Shown: piece after piece, positions 5,402 through 13,176 of the stretch
Layout of the letters: each line of letters begins with the position of its first letter
Numbering within the stretch: the first letter of the stretch is position 1
IMG/VR virus record: IMGVR_UViG_3300025086_003984
Span: 1-26,630 of that record
Length of the DNA: 26,630 nucleotides
DNA from: a virus
Direction: 5' to 3' (one strand)
Made by a program: the position numbers and the translations under genes
Notes under the pieces: model-generated
The model's database searches: none
The model's input: the letters and a program-made list of their open reading frames with translations, nothing else
What the model was told of the DNA's origin: nothing

Positions 5402-5495
5402 TGTTAATCACCAGTTGAGAAACACGCACACCCCAATTCATAAGAATCATAAAGGATGTGATGAAAATCAATTTTTCAGATCCAGTGAGTTGCAT
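5388..5495 (-). CDS. Putative membrane microprotein (35 aa)
   Basis: The 35-aa frame starts MQLTGSEKLIFITSFMILMN and continues WGVRVSQLVINNALS. It has one hydrophobic helix (residues 9-21) and would be a single-span or peripheral membrane peptide. Three features support it: it begins about 14 nt after the start predicted from a good promoter (5516-5544), it fills the gap between that promoter and the metallopeptidase, and it overlaps the metallopeptidase start by 14 nt. There is no strong Shine-Dalgarno sequence, and I do not recognise the family. It could instead be only a leader that couples translation. Confidence 0.45.
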   Translation of the reverse strand: MQLTGSEKLIFITSFMILMNWGVRVSQLVINNALS

Positions 5496-5515
5496 AATAA
5501 TCCACGAACATAGGT

Positions 5516-5544
5516 ATTATAAAACCCCTCACCATTTCTGGCAA
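5516..5544 (-). promoter_or_regulatory. Sigma70-like promoter overlapping the tail-array terminator
   Basis: TTGCCA (5544-5539, five of six) lies 17 nt from a perfect TATAAT (5521-5516). The -35 is inside the 5' arm of the terminator hairpin 5521-5550, and the -10 follows its T-run. Initiation near 5509 would produce a transcript without the hairpin, for the 35-aa/metallopeptidase unit. Confidence 0.6.
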
Positions 5545-5550
5545 GGGGTT
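5521..5550 (-). terminator. Rho-independent terminator closing the tail-fibre array
   Basis: The minus strand forms an 11-bp stem (AACCCCTTGCC with GGTGAGGGGTT, including two G-U pairs) with a 6-nt loop, then TTTT. It follows the stop codon at 5577 by about 26 nt. Bases 5541-5561 are identical to 150-170. Confidence 0.88.
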
Positions 5551-5576
5551 GTGTGACAGTTGTTCAAGTGGAGTAA

Positions 5577-6866
5577 TTATGTATCATATAGCTGCTTACC
5601 TGAAATTGCAAGACCACCTTGACTAGCTGCAGCTACATTGTAGAAAGAAGCATTTCCTATCAGAGTTGGTGATGAGCGTCGCCAGTCACCATAGGGTGAG
5701 AGAGGCGGAATATTATTGGCTCCTGCTGTACCATTATTTTCCTGTAGTCCACCAAGAAACCATAATGTTCCATCAGTTTTAGTCCAGAAAGTACCACCCT
5801 TGAATTGCATCCCATAACTCGTAGAATTCCACGTAGTATCAGTTCCTACTTGAGTTGGTGATGACATAGAATTTTTACTACTAGGACTAGTTCTAGCAGT
5901 ATTAAGTCCTAAGTTTCCATAAGTATTACCTCCCCATGACCATAATGTTCCATCTGTTTTGGTTCCATGAGAACTTCTATTTCCTTGGTCATTATTCATA
6001 TGAATTGATCGCCAATTAGTATTAGTTCCTACTTGTCTTGGTGATGACCATGAACTTGGGTTTTCATTCATTCCTAAACACCCATCACTATGATATCCCC
6101 ATGACCATAATGTTCCATTTGCTTTAATTGCCATAGTACCTGTATTACCAACTGCAAAGGAGTTAAATCCTGTTGCCCACGTACCAGGTATTTGAGTTGG
6201 TGATGAATATGGTGAAGTATTATTAAGTCCTAATCTCGATGAATTATATCCCCATGACCAAAGTGATCCATCGGTTTTAACTGCTAATGTAGTATTCTTA
6301 TGACCTGTCTTACACGCAACCCAATTAGTTCCAGGAATTTGAACTGGTGATGAATAGAAGATATTGCTAGTATTAGTTCCTTGATTTATTCCCAATCCTC
6401 CACTCACATTACTTCCCCACTTCCACAATGTTCCGTCTGTTTTGACTCCCCACCTTCCTGTAGTCCATGCACCCGCAAACTCCCAATCAGTGCCAGTTCC
6501 TAGTTGAGTAGGTGATGATACATTAGTAGGTTCTGGTGTATTAAGTCCTAATGCTCCAGATTGATTAGTTCCCCATACCCAGTGGGTTCCATCATATTTA
6601 ATACCACAAGCACTATTAGCGGAAGCGTATACTCGCTTCCATGTAGAATCAGTTCCTACTTGAGTTGGTGATGAACGCCTTCCAGCTGGAAATACATTAT
6701 TAAATCCACTGAATCCTCTACTATTACTTCCCCATGCATATAATTCTCCCGATCCACTGGCTGCACCAGTAAACATTAAAGAGGCAACACCACCACCCAT
6801 TCCAGTTAAACCTAGAAAGGGTGCTTCTTTCAGTGGTGCTTCTTTAACTTTCCAAAAACTATCCAT
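5577..6866 (-). CDS. RCC1-repeat propeller protein, tail-fibre-associated
   Basis: This 429-aa protein is essentially one RCC1-like beta-propeller. I count seven repeats of the form KTDGTLWSWG-N-G-LGLN...SSPTQVG-TW between about residues 40 and 425, the number needed for one closed seven-blade ring. The short N-terminus has a duplicated KEAP string and a hydrophobic FLGLTGMGGGVASLMF segment (18-33), and lacks the fibre leader of its three paralogues. AAGGAGG precedes the ATG at 6866, only 13 nt after the 612-aa gene stop, so the two are probably co-translated. A structural or receptor-binding tip role is inferred from context. It ends the array before a strong terminator. Confidence 0.85.
   Translation of the reverse strand: MDSFWKVKEAPLKEAPFLGLTGMGGGVASLMFTGAASGSGELYAWGSNSRGFSGFNNVFPAGRRSSPTQVGTDSTWKRVYASANSACGIKYDGTHWVWGTNQSGALGLNTPEPTNVSSPTQLGTGTDWEFAGAWTTGRWGVKTDGTLWKWGSNVSGGLGINQGTNTSNIFYSSPVQIPGTNWVACKTGHKNTTLAVKTDGSLWSWGYNSSRLGLNNTSPYSSPTQIPGTWATGFNSFAVGNTGTMAIKANGTLWSWGYHSDGCLGMNENPSSWSSPRQVGTNTNWRSIHMNNDQGNRSSHGTKTDGTLWSWGGNTYGNLGLNTARTSPSSKNSMSSPTQVGTDTTWNSTSYGMQFKGGTFWTKTDGTLWFLGGLQENNGTAGANNIPPLSPYGDWRRSSPTLIGNASFYNVAAASQGGLAISGKQLYDT
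5600..6740 (-). repeat. Coding tandem repeats, RCC1 blades (7 copies)
   Basis: Imperfect units of about 150-165 bp recur seven times inside the 429-aa gene. The best-conserved DNA blocks encode SSPTQ(V/I)G and KTDGTLWSWG; on the plus strand they appear as TTGAGTTGGTGATGA and CCATGACCATAATGTTCCAT. The same blocks occur in the three other propeller genes. Confidence 0.85.
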
Positions 6867-6879
6867 TGTTTAATCCTCC

Positions 6880-8718
6880 TTAATCAAAGTTAGTATAGTT
6901 TCCAAGCACCTTGTAGGTGTTTGCAGCAGTTTTTATAATCGTAAAGGCATTTACATCCAGACCCCCATCTCCACCAGCAGCAGGAGTTGTTGCTCCTGCC
7001 CACTCTACAGTGTGAGCACTACCATCAATATTGAATTGGTTAATGTAACTAGCAGCCGCTGCAGTAGTTATAAGAGTTACAGTACAAACATTACCAGTAT
7101 CCATAGCACTGTTTAAAGTGGTGCTACTGTTAATTCTTAGGTTTGGTATTGCTGTCCCTGTTTCTTGAGTAGAGAAGTAATGAACCATACCATTCTCAAG
7201 ATCAATATTAAGATTATCACTCAACTTACCAGCAGTTATCTTTACATTTTCATCGAATAAACCATTACTAAATTGGAATCCACCAGTTGATGTAATGCGA
7301 AGTCTTTCTACAGTTGCTGCATTAAAAGGATCATTAGATGCAGCAGCACTTGTTGTTTTAAATACTAAATGTGCTCCTTCATCATCCCCATCACCAAGTG
7401 CATACATATTTGCAACAGAATGACCATCCAATGCAGTCCAGTTGATTGCACCAATAGCACCAGTTGTATTTGTATTTGTTCTCTTTAATTCTAATCTTGC
7501 TGAAGCACTAATACCAGCAACAGTAACTTTACCTCCTGGTAAATCAGTTCCTATACCAACTGATCCTGCTGATGAGATGCGAACTCTTTCACTACCTCCT
7601 GCTTGAAATGCCATATTAGAAGGTGCAGCCACAGTTCCTGCAGTCACAATACCTGCATTTCCTGCATCTATACCAGTATTATTAATCGTTACTCCACTAC
7701 CAATAGTAGCAGCAGTACCAACAATCTTACCTGTGACTATAACACCACCACCTTGATCATCCGTAGCAGTTTCAAGACGTTTTACATTATTTTCATATAA
7801 TTCAACTGAGGAGTTATTAGATGCAAGGAGCATCGTTTCACCATTGGTACTGTTCCATAAACGAATACCAGTTCCGTTAGATTGCAAACTTAACTCACCT
7901 GTACCTGCATCACTTACTATCGAATTAGTCCCATTATGGAATATTTCTAAATCTCCCGAATCACCAAATTTAGCTTTTACACTATCTGCTAATGATAATC
8001 CAGCACCACAAGTAGTAACACCCAAAGAACGTAAACCTGTAGCCGTAATAAAACCAGCAACACTAACACCTGTATTGATACCTAGTGCTGCTTTATCAGC
8101 ATCATAAAGAATATTTACATGTGTTTGTCCATAGATGATAGCACCTGCACCATCTTGAGATGCTGCTGTTGGAGCATTGGTTGAGCCAATACCAATAGTC
8201 TTGTCCTGAACATTAAGTTCATTAGTATTAATAATAGTTTCAGTTCCCTGAACTGTGAGGTTACCAGGAATTGTGACTGTATTACCTGAGCCACCAATTG
8301 TAAAATCTTCTGATTTAAGAGAAGATGATCCTACACTATCATCCGCAACAGTATTAAGTGCAAGTGCTGTTCCTAAAAGAACACCGAAGAATGTTAGACC
8401 AGAAGTAGGAGCAGTAGTAAAAGTGAGTGTTGAACCAGAAACAGTGTAGTCTTGACCAGCATTTTGCATCACACCACCAACACTGATGATGAGTTGTTGA
8501 ACATTTGCAGGTTCTACGTTAACAGCCGCTACTTTTAACGTGAAGGTTGTATCTGAACCATCAAAATCACTTGAAATATCATCAATCTCTCTAATATTAG
8601 CAACAGTCGAAGGATCAAAACTTCTCCATACTGTACCATTGTACTGAAAAGTAAACCCAGAGGTCGCATCTGTAAAGGTATCACCTGACGAAGGGGAATC
8701 TGGAAAATTAATAGCCAT
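6880..8718 (-). CDS. Virion structural / tail-fibre protein without propeller
   Basis: This 612-aa protein is built like marine phage fibre proteins. The N-terminal FPDSPSSGDTFTDATSGF to YNGTVWRSFDP (1-36) is a likely attachment module. Next come a beta domain (50-120) and the segment TETIINTNELNVQDKTIGIG (159-178) with DGAGAIIYGQTH. Repeats of the GDLEIFHNGTNS and VELYENNVKRLET type (255-318) follow, then SAGSVGIGT (383-391). The C-terminal MVHYFSTQETG to YKVLGNYTNFD (511-612) is a beta domain that I know from other cyanophage structural proteins. There is no peptidase-type intramolecular chaperone. The late promoter octamer at 8745-8752 lies 27 nt upstream. It probably trimerises. Confidence 0.85.
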   Translation of the reverse strand: MAINFPDSPSSGDTFTDATSGFTFQYNGTVWRSFDPSTVANIREIDDISSDFDGSDTTFTLKVAAVNVEPANVQQLIISVGGVMQNAGQDYTVSGSTLTFTTAPTSGLTFFGVLLGTALALNTVADDSVGSSSLKSEDFTIGGSGNTVTIPGNLTVQGTETIINTNELNVQDKTIGIGSTNAPTAASQDGAGAIIYGQTHVNILYDADKAALGINTGVSVAGFITATGLRSLGVTTCGAGLSLADSVKAKFGDSGDLEIFHNGTNSIVSDAGTGELSLQSNGTGIRLWNSTNGETMLLASNNSSVELYENNVKRLETATDDQGGGVIVTGKIVGTAATIGSGVTINNTGIDAGNAGIVTAGTVAAPSNMAFQAGGSERVRISSAGSVGIGTDLPGGKVTVAGISASARLELKRTNTNTTGAIGAINWTALDGHSVANMYALGDGDDEGAHLVFKTTSAAASNDPFNAATVERLRITSTGGFQFSNGLFDENVKITAGKLSDNLNIDLENGMVHYFSTQETGTAIPNLRINSSTTLNSAMDTGNVCTVTLITTAAAASYINQFNIDGSAHTVEWAGATTPAAGGDGGLDVNAFTIIKTAANTYKVLGNYTNFD

Positions 8719-8744
8719 TCTTCACTACTACACTACTTTTTATG

Positions 8745-8752
8745 TATTTATA
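8745..8752 (-). promoter_or_regulatory. T4-type late promoter octamer
   Basis: The minus strand reads TATAAATA, the T4 late promoter -10 recognised by gp55/gp33-modified polymerase. It lies 27 nt before the ATG of the 612-aa structural gene and 17 nt beyond the stop of the 671-aa gene, so the 612/429 pair may be transcribed independently late in infection. Confidence 0.55.
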
Positions 8753-8768
8753 TCAGCTTGCATTTAAC

Positions 8769-10784
8769 TTATCCTGCCTTCTGGAAACCCATTCCCATAT
8801 TTTGTACAGCATAAATTATTTCCCAAGAAGTACCAGGTATTTGAGTTGGTGATGAAAGTTTTGTATTAGCTGGTTGATTGTGTCCTAATGCCATTTTATC
8901 ATTAAATCCCCAAGACCAAGCAGTTCCATCAGTTTTAGTTGCAAAACAAACCTCATCACAACCTACAACAGTACTCCAAGTAGTCTCCGATCCCACTTGT
9001 TTAGGTGATGAATATTCTGTTGTATTATTTTGTCCCATTTGTCCATTACCATTATTTCCACATGACCATAATGTTCCATTTGTTTTAATTCCAAAAAATC
9101 CTTTATGGCAACCACCAGATGATTGACTCCAACTACCAGGAATTTGAACTGGTGATGAATATCTTGTGGTATTACTTTGTCCTAATGCTCCAGTTTGATT
9201 CTCTCCCCATACCCATAATGTACCATCTGTTTTGATACATCCCATAGAATATGATCCACTATGTTGAAGTTTCAACCAATCAGTATCAGTTCCTACTTGA
9301 GTAGGTGATGATCGCTTTGTTGTATTAGGTATATTTTGTCCTAATTGTCCATTACCATTATTTCCCCATGACCATAGTGTTCCATCTGCTTTAACACCTG
9401 CTGTATAATAATTGTAACCACAAATAGAAAGTTCACTCGTACTCCAAGTACCAGGAATTTGAGTTGGTGAAGAAACATCATCTCTATGATTAAGTCCTAA
9501 TGGGCCACTATAACTGTTACTTCCCCATGCCCATAATGTTCCATCAGTTTTAGTTGCTAACATATTATTCTCACCAGCACCTGTAGATCTATTCCAAGTA
9601 GTGCCAGGTATTTGAGTTGGTGATGATCTACTATTTCTATCATTGTGTCCTAAGTTTCCGCCAGCACCGTATCCCCATGACCATAATGTTCCATCAGTTT
9701 TAGTTGCACTGGCAAAGAGCATACCATTTCTAGTATAACCAAACTGACCATATTTCCAATTAGTATTAGTTCCTACTTGAGTAGGTGATGATTTCATATT
9801 TGATTGTTCATCATCGTTTCCTCCTAATTGTCCATGATTATTACCTCCCCATGTAAACATACTAAATGTTTGAGGATCAACTCTCACTATTTCTTTTCCA
9901 TACCATTTCTCACCCATAGTACGAGTGACTAATAAGAATACTTGTGCATCAGTGCTTCTAGGGTTGTCATTAATTAAAGTAGGTTCCGATCCACCACTCC
10001 AACCAATACTCACAGGCCATGTGATGGTTCTTGCGGTGGTATTATCATCCTTTGTTCTTATGAAATATACATTTCCATTTGATGTATTAGCAAATGATAC
10101 TGTGGTATCCGCACTTTGAGTTGCAAATATTAAATTACCATTACTTAAATCTATTGTGGTAGCAGCAGATGTAATTCCAACCGATTGTTGTGATACAGGG
10201 CCTGAAGATACTCCCTCTAAATTACTACCATCTCCATGAAAATAGGTAGCAGTAATAACTCCTGCCCTTACCTGTGAGGTTCCTGCTCCTGTCCACCCAC
10301 CATTATAATTGACTCCTAATCCACCTGATGTTCCTGTTGCATTACCAGTTACGTTTCCTGTGACATTCCCAGCTATAGTACCAGTGACATTTCCTGTAAC
10401 ATTACCTACTACATTACCTGTTACATTACCTGTGATTGGGCCTGATAATGATGTGGCAGTTACAAGTCCCACAGTGATTGCAGGTTGACTTGTTAGATCT
10501 GTAACTGAACCAGTGAGATTACCAACAAATGATGATGCAGTCGTGACTCCAGCAGATATATCAGGTGCAGAATCAGCAAGTCTTTGTATATTTCCTGTGA
10601 GATTACCTACAAAAGATGTGCCAGTTACAACACCAGCAGTTACATCAGTCCCATTAACCAGACTCTTTGCAGACCCAACAACATTACCTGTGAATGATGT
10701 AGCAGTAATGACTCCAGTGGCAGTCAGACCACTCACAGTCATAATACCGATAGGTGCAATTAATTGTGCCTTTTCCTGACTCAT
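8769..10784 (-). CDS. Modular tail-fibre protein with RCC1 propeller (671 aa)
   Basis: This is the simplest of three long paralogues. The leader MSQEKAQLIAPIG (1-13) is followed by TATGVITATSFTGNVVGSA and two further TA/TG-SFVGNLTG repeats up to about 92. A GNVT tetrapeptide array (119-152) and a FHGDGSNLEGV motif (182-192) come next. A small beta domain opens TIDLSNGNLIF (210-220) and includes ARTITWPVSIGW (251-262). The propeller (about 308-671) has seven RCC1 repeats. The likely role is a trimeric fibre or spike presenting a propeller for receptor or glycan binding. The AATAAATA octamer at 10801-10808 precedes it, with no Shine-Dalgarno sequence. Neighbouring genes duplicate its design. 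Confidence 0.88.
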   Translation of the reverse strand: MSQEKAQLIAPIGIMTVSGLTATGVITATSFTGNVVGSAKSLVNGTDVTAGVVTGTSFVGNLTGNIQRLADSAPDISAGVTTASSFVGNLTGSVTDLTSQPAITVGLVTATSLSGPITGNVTGNVVGNVTGNVTGTIAGNVTGNVTGNATGTSGGLGVNYNGGWTGAGTSQVRAGVITATYFHGDGSNLEGVSSGPVSQQSVGITSAATTIDLSNGNLIFATQSADTTVSFANTSNGNVYFIRTKDDNTTARTITWPVSIGWSGGSEPTLINDNPRSTDAQVFLLVTRTMGEKWYGKEIVRVDPQTFSMFTWGGNNHGQLGGNDDEQSNMKSSPTQVGTNTNWKYGQFGYTRNGMLFASATKTDGTLWSWGYGAGGNLGHNDRNSRSSPTQIPGTTWNRSTGAGENNMLATKTDGTLWAWGSNSYSGPLGLNHRDDVSSPTQIPGTWSTSELSICGYNYYTAGVKADGTLWSWGNNGNGQLGQNIPNTTKRSSPTQVGTDTDWLKLQHSGSYSMGCIKTDGTLWVWGENQTGALGQSNTTRYSSPVQIPGSWSQSSGGCHKGFFGIKTNGTLWSCGNNGNGQMGQNNTTEYSSPKQVGSETTWSTVVGCDEVCFATKTDGTAWSWGFNDKMALGHNQPANTKLSSPTQIPGTSWEIIYAVQNMGMGFQKAG
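8790..9860 (-). repeat. Coding tandem repeats, RCC1 blades (7 copies)
   Basis: Seven imperfect units of about 150 bp lie inside the 671-aa gene, sharing DNA blocks with the other three propeller genes, for example TTGAGTTGGTGATGA and CATAATGTTCCATC on the plus strand. Confidence 0.85.
10329..10430 (-). repeat. GNVT tetrapeptide coding array
   Basis: About eight imperfect 12-bp units encode G-N-V-T/V-G style repeats (residues 119-152 of the 671-aa protein). Synonymous changes break perfect identity, but plus-strand units such as ACATTACCTGTT recur. Confidence 0.8.
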
Positions 10785-10800
10785 GAGAATATTTTTTAGT

Positions 10801-10808
10801 TATTTATT
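10801..10808 (-). promoter_or_regulatory. Late promoter-like octamer
   Basis: AATAAATA on the minus strand, 17 nt before the ATG at 10784, fits the NATAAATA form of the T4-type late -10. The 15 bases at 10792-10806 are identical to 13161-13175 ahead of the 776-aa paralogue, where the octamer is degraded to CTAAATAA. Confidence 0.4.
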
Positions 10809-10824
10809 GAATTCATAAAGATGG

Positions 10825-13155
10825 TTAGTTACTCTTTTCAACAGCACACCAGAAGTCCATATTTGCCGACACAGTATCCCAATTAGTGCTACTCCCTACT
10901 TGAATTGGTGATGAATATTGTGTTCTATTATTTTGTCCCAATTCTCCATAAGGATTAGCTCCCCATGCCCATAATGATCCATCACCTTTAATTGCTATTG
11001 TTGAATAAACTGCATTATCAAATTTATTATTTCCCGCAACCCATGATCCAGGTATTTGTTTTGGTGATGAATAGTTGCCACTTGTTTGGTTTTGTCCCAA
11101 CATACCACTGGAATTGAGTCCCCACATCCATAATGTATTATCAGTTTTAACTGCCATCATGCAATTATAAGCTGAGGATACCACTCTAGACCAAGTAGTA
11201 TTAGTTCCAACTTGTCTTGGTGATGAATATTGTGTTTGATTACCTTGTCCTAATTGTCCTTGATGATTTCTACCCCATGTCCACAATGTTCCATCAGTCT
11301 TAATCGCTGCATTATCATGCATACCAGAAGGAGCAGCACTGGCCCACGTTGCATCAGTTCCTATTTGAGTAGGTGATGATCTCCAAGTTCCAGGCCCAGA
11401 TGGGCCTGCCTCATTAAGTCCTAATTCTCCATACTCATTATATCCCCATGTCCATATTGTTCCATCCGTTTTAATTACCAAACGGTTGTTACCTGCTCCA
11501 CCAACAGCACCATCATTATTACTCCAATCAGTATCAGTTCCTATTTGTATGGGTGAGGAATAACTTACATTATTATTGTTACCACTTACTCCACCTCCCC
11601 ACTGCCACAATGTTCCATCAGTTTTAGTCATGACTATACCAGCACCACCAGCAAACTGACCTCCTCCCCAAGTACCAGGAATTTGAACGGGTGATGAAAA
11701 ACCGTGATTAGCTGGGCCTCCACCTCCACCAACAGAATTTTGTCCCATTTGTCCATAATTATTTCTTCCCCATCCCCATAGAGTTCCATCATCTTTAAGA
11801 CCCATTCCGCCGTAATTACCTTGTCCTCCTCCTACAATTTTTGACCAACTAACATTTGTACCTATTTGAGTTGGTGATGATTTATGACTACTTTCTGGTG
11901 CATTTAGTCCTAATGCACCATATTCATTTTTACCAGCCGTAAATAATAAACCATTTTCTTTGTCTAATTTAAAGGGTTCCCATGCATACCAATTTAGTCC
12001 AGCATCTCGTGTAAGGAATTGGAATTGCTGACTATCACCATCTTGAGTTGCATCACTAATTAAAGTAGGAGCAGATCCACCATTCCAACTAACGGAAGTG
12101 GGCCATGTGATCGATCTTGGAGTGCCATTAGCATCTTTTATCCTAATAATAGTAACATCCATTGCAGTCTCTGTATTCGCAAAGGATATAGTTGTGTCGG
12201 CACTCTGATTAAAGGTTATCATATTACCAGCACTTAAATCTATTGTCGTTGTAGCAGTTACAGTGATGGTTCCAATCATACCAGAGTGATTTCCACACTG
12301 ATAATAATAAGTACCAGCAGTGTTAGGTGTCCAAGAAACAGTGCCACTTTGAGAACCTTGATTGGTTGCTGCAGGAGTGCTTACATTTGCACCACCATCT
12401 GATACTCTAATATAAAATGGATGTCCTGAAGCATCCACAACAAAATTAAGTGTATCACCTACCTCAACACTAACACTAGCATTACTCCCAGAGACTGAAC
12501 CATTTCTATCAGTTCCTGAAAGAGTATATGCAGATGATCCAGAGGCAGTAACATTTATTGAAAAGGTTGATCCAGGAACAACTTGAGTATTATAATTAGT
12601 CGCTGCAATACCTGAGAGATTACTACCATCTCCACTAAAACTAATAGCCGTCAATACACCCACATGAATATTCGCACCAGAAGTTACACTTTTTGCATAT
12701 CCAGTTATATTACCAGTTACATTACCAGTTACATTTCCTGTTGAAACTCCCGTAACATTTCCCGTTATATTACCAGTTACATTTCCCGTTATATTACCAT
12801 CTGACGTTCCTGAGACATTAAATCCTGTGGCATTGACCGCACCTGCCTTAAAACCAGTTCCACGGAACATGCTAGTTGCCGTTCCAGTAAAATCTCCTGT
12901 AAAACTTGATGCTGTAAATTGTCCTACCTTAATATCTGCCCCTGTATTAATTCCTGTTGCCGTCCCTGTAAAATCTCCTGAGAAAGTGGTTGCATTTACA
13001 TCACCTAGATTTAAATTACCACCACTTATAATACTCGTCGCACTTCCTACCACATCACCCGTAAAAGAAGAGGCAGTCATAACACCAGTGACCACCACTC
13101 CTCCTGCGGTCACCACTCCTATGGGTTGAATTAATTGTGCCTTAGTCTGACTCAT
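10825..13155 (-). CDS. Modular tail-fibre protein with cupredoxin-like domain and RCC1 propeller (776 aa)
   Basis: The leader MSQTKAQLIQPIG is followed by SFTGDVVGSA-type repeats (1-115), a GNVTGNITG array (120-152) and FSGDGSNLSGI (173-183). Where the 671-aa paralogue has a short linker, about 110 residues are inserted (190-302) that read as a cupredoxin: GHPFYI with H245, then GTVSWTPNTAGTYYYQCGNH and SGMIGTITV with C287, H290 and M293, the usual type-1 copper ligand set. The common beta domain opens TIDLSAGNMITF (305-316). The propeller (about 402-776) has seven RCC1 repeats. Copper binding is predicted only from ligand spacing; the fold could simply serve as a beta-sandwich adhesin. No canonical late octamer precedes it, so it may be read through from the 891-aa gene. 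Confidence 0.87.
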   Translation of the reverse strand: MSQTKAQLIQPIGVVTAGGVVVTGVMTASSFTGDVVGSATSIISGGNLNLGDVNATTFSGDFTGTATGINTGADIKVGQFTASSFTGDFTGTATSMFRGTGFKAGAVNATGFNVSGTSDGNITGNVTGNITGNVTGVSTGNVTGNVTGNITGYAKSVTSGANIHVGVLTAISFSGDGSNLSGIAATNYNTQVVPGSTFSINVTASGSSAYTLSGTDRNGSVSGSNASVSVEVGDTLNFVVDASGHPFYIRVSDGGANVSTPAATNQGSQSGTVSWTPNTAGTYYYQCGNHSGMIGTITVTATTTIDLSAGNMITFNQSADTTISFANTETAMDVTIIRIKDANGTPRSITWPTSVSWNGGSAPTLISDATQDGDSQQFQFLTRDAGLNWYAWEPFKLDKENGLLFTAGKNEYGALGLNAPESSHKSSPTQIGTNVSWSKIVGGGQGNYGGMGLKDDGTLWGWGRNNYGQMGQNSVGGGGGPANHGFSSPVQIPGTWGGGQFAGGAGIVMTKTDGTLWQWGGGVSGNNNNVSYSSPIQIGTDTDWSNNDGAVGGAGNNRLVIKTDGTIWTWGYNEYGELGLNEAGPSGPGTWRSSPTQIGTDATWASAAPSGMHDNAAIKTDGTLWTWGRNHQGQLGQGNQTQYSSPRQVGTNTTWSRVVSSAYNCMMAVKTDNTLWMWGLNSSGMLGQNQTSGNYSSPKQIPGSWVAGNNKFDNAVYSTIAIKGDGSLWAWGANPYGELGQNNRTQYSSPIQVGSSTNWDTVSANMDFWCAVEKSN
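10840..11940 (-). repeat. Coding tandem repeats, RCC1 blades (7 copies)
   Basis: Seven imperfect units lie inside the 776-aa gene. The third blade is shortened (GGGVSGNNNN) and the second carries a glycine-rich loop (VGGGGGPANHG), but the SSP-Q signature is kept in all seven. Confidence 0.83.
12700..12798 (-). repeat. GN(V/I)T tetrapeptide coding array
   Basis: About eight 12-bp units encode GNITGNVTG-type repeats (residues 120-152 of the 776-aa protein). On the plus strand, units such as TTACCAGTTACA and TTTCCCGTTATA alternate. Confidence 0.8.
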
Positions 13156-13176
13156 ATCTCTTTTTTAGTTATTTAG

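Noticed and set aside
7603-8449. Several plus-strand frames and a minus-strand frame opposite or inside the 612-aa gene
   Set aside because: All overlap the well-supported fibre gene, lack start signals and have low-complexity products.
12827-13129. Plus-strand open frame of 100 codons (Pro/Val/Leu-rich) opposite the 776-aa leader
   Set aside because: It is the mirror of the repetitive GT/TG-rich coding sequence; similar frames appear opposite the other fibre genes (for example 10513-10779), so it reflects composition.
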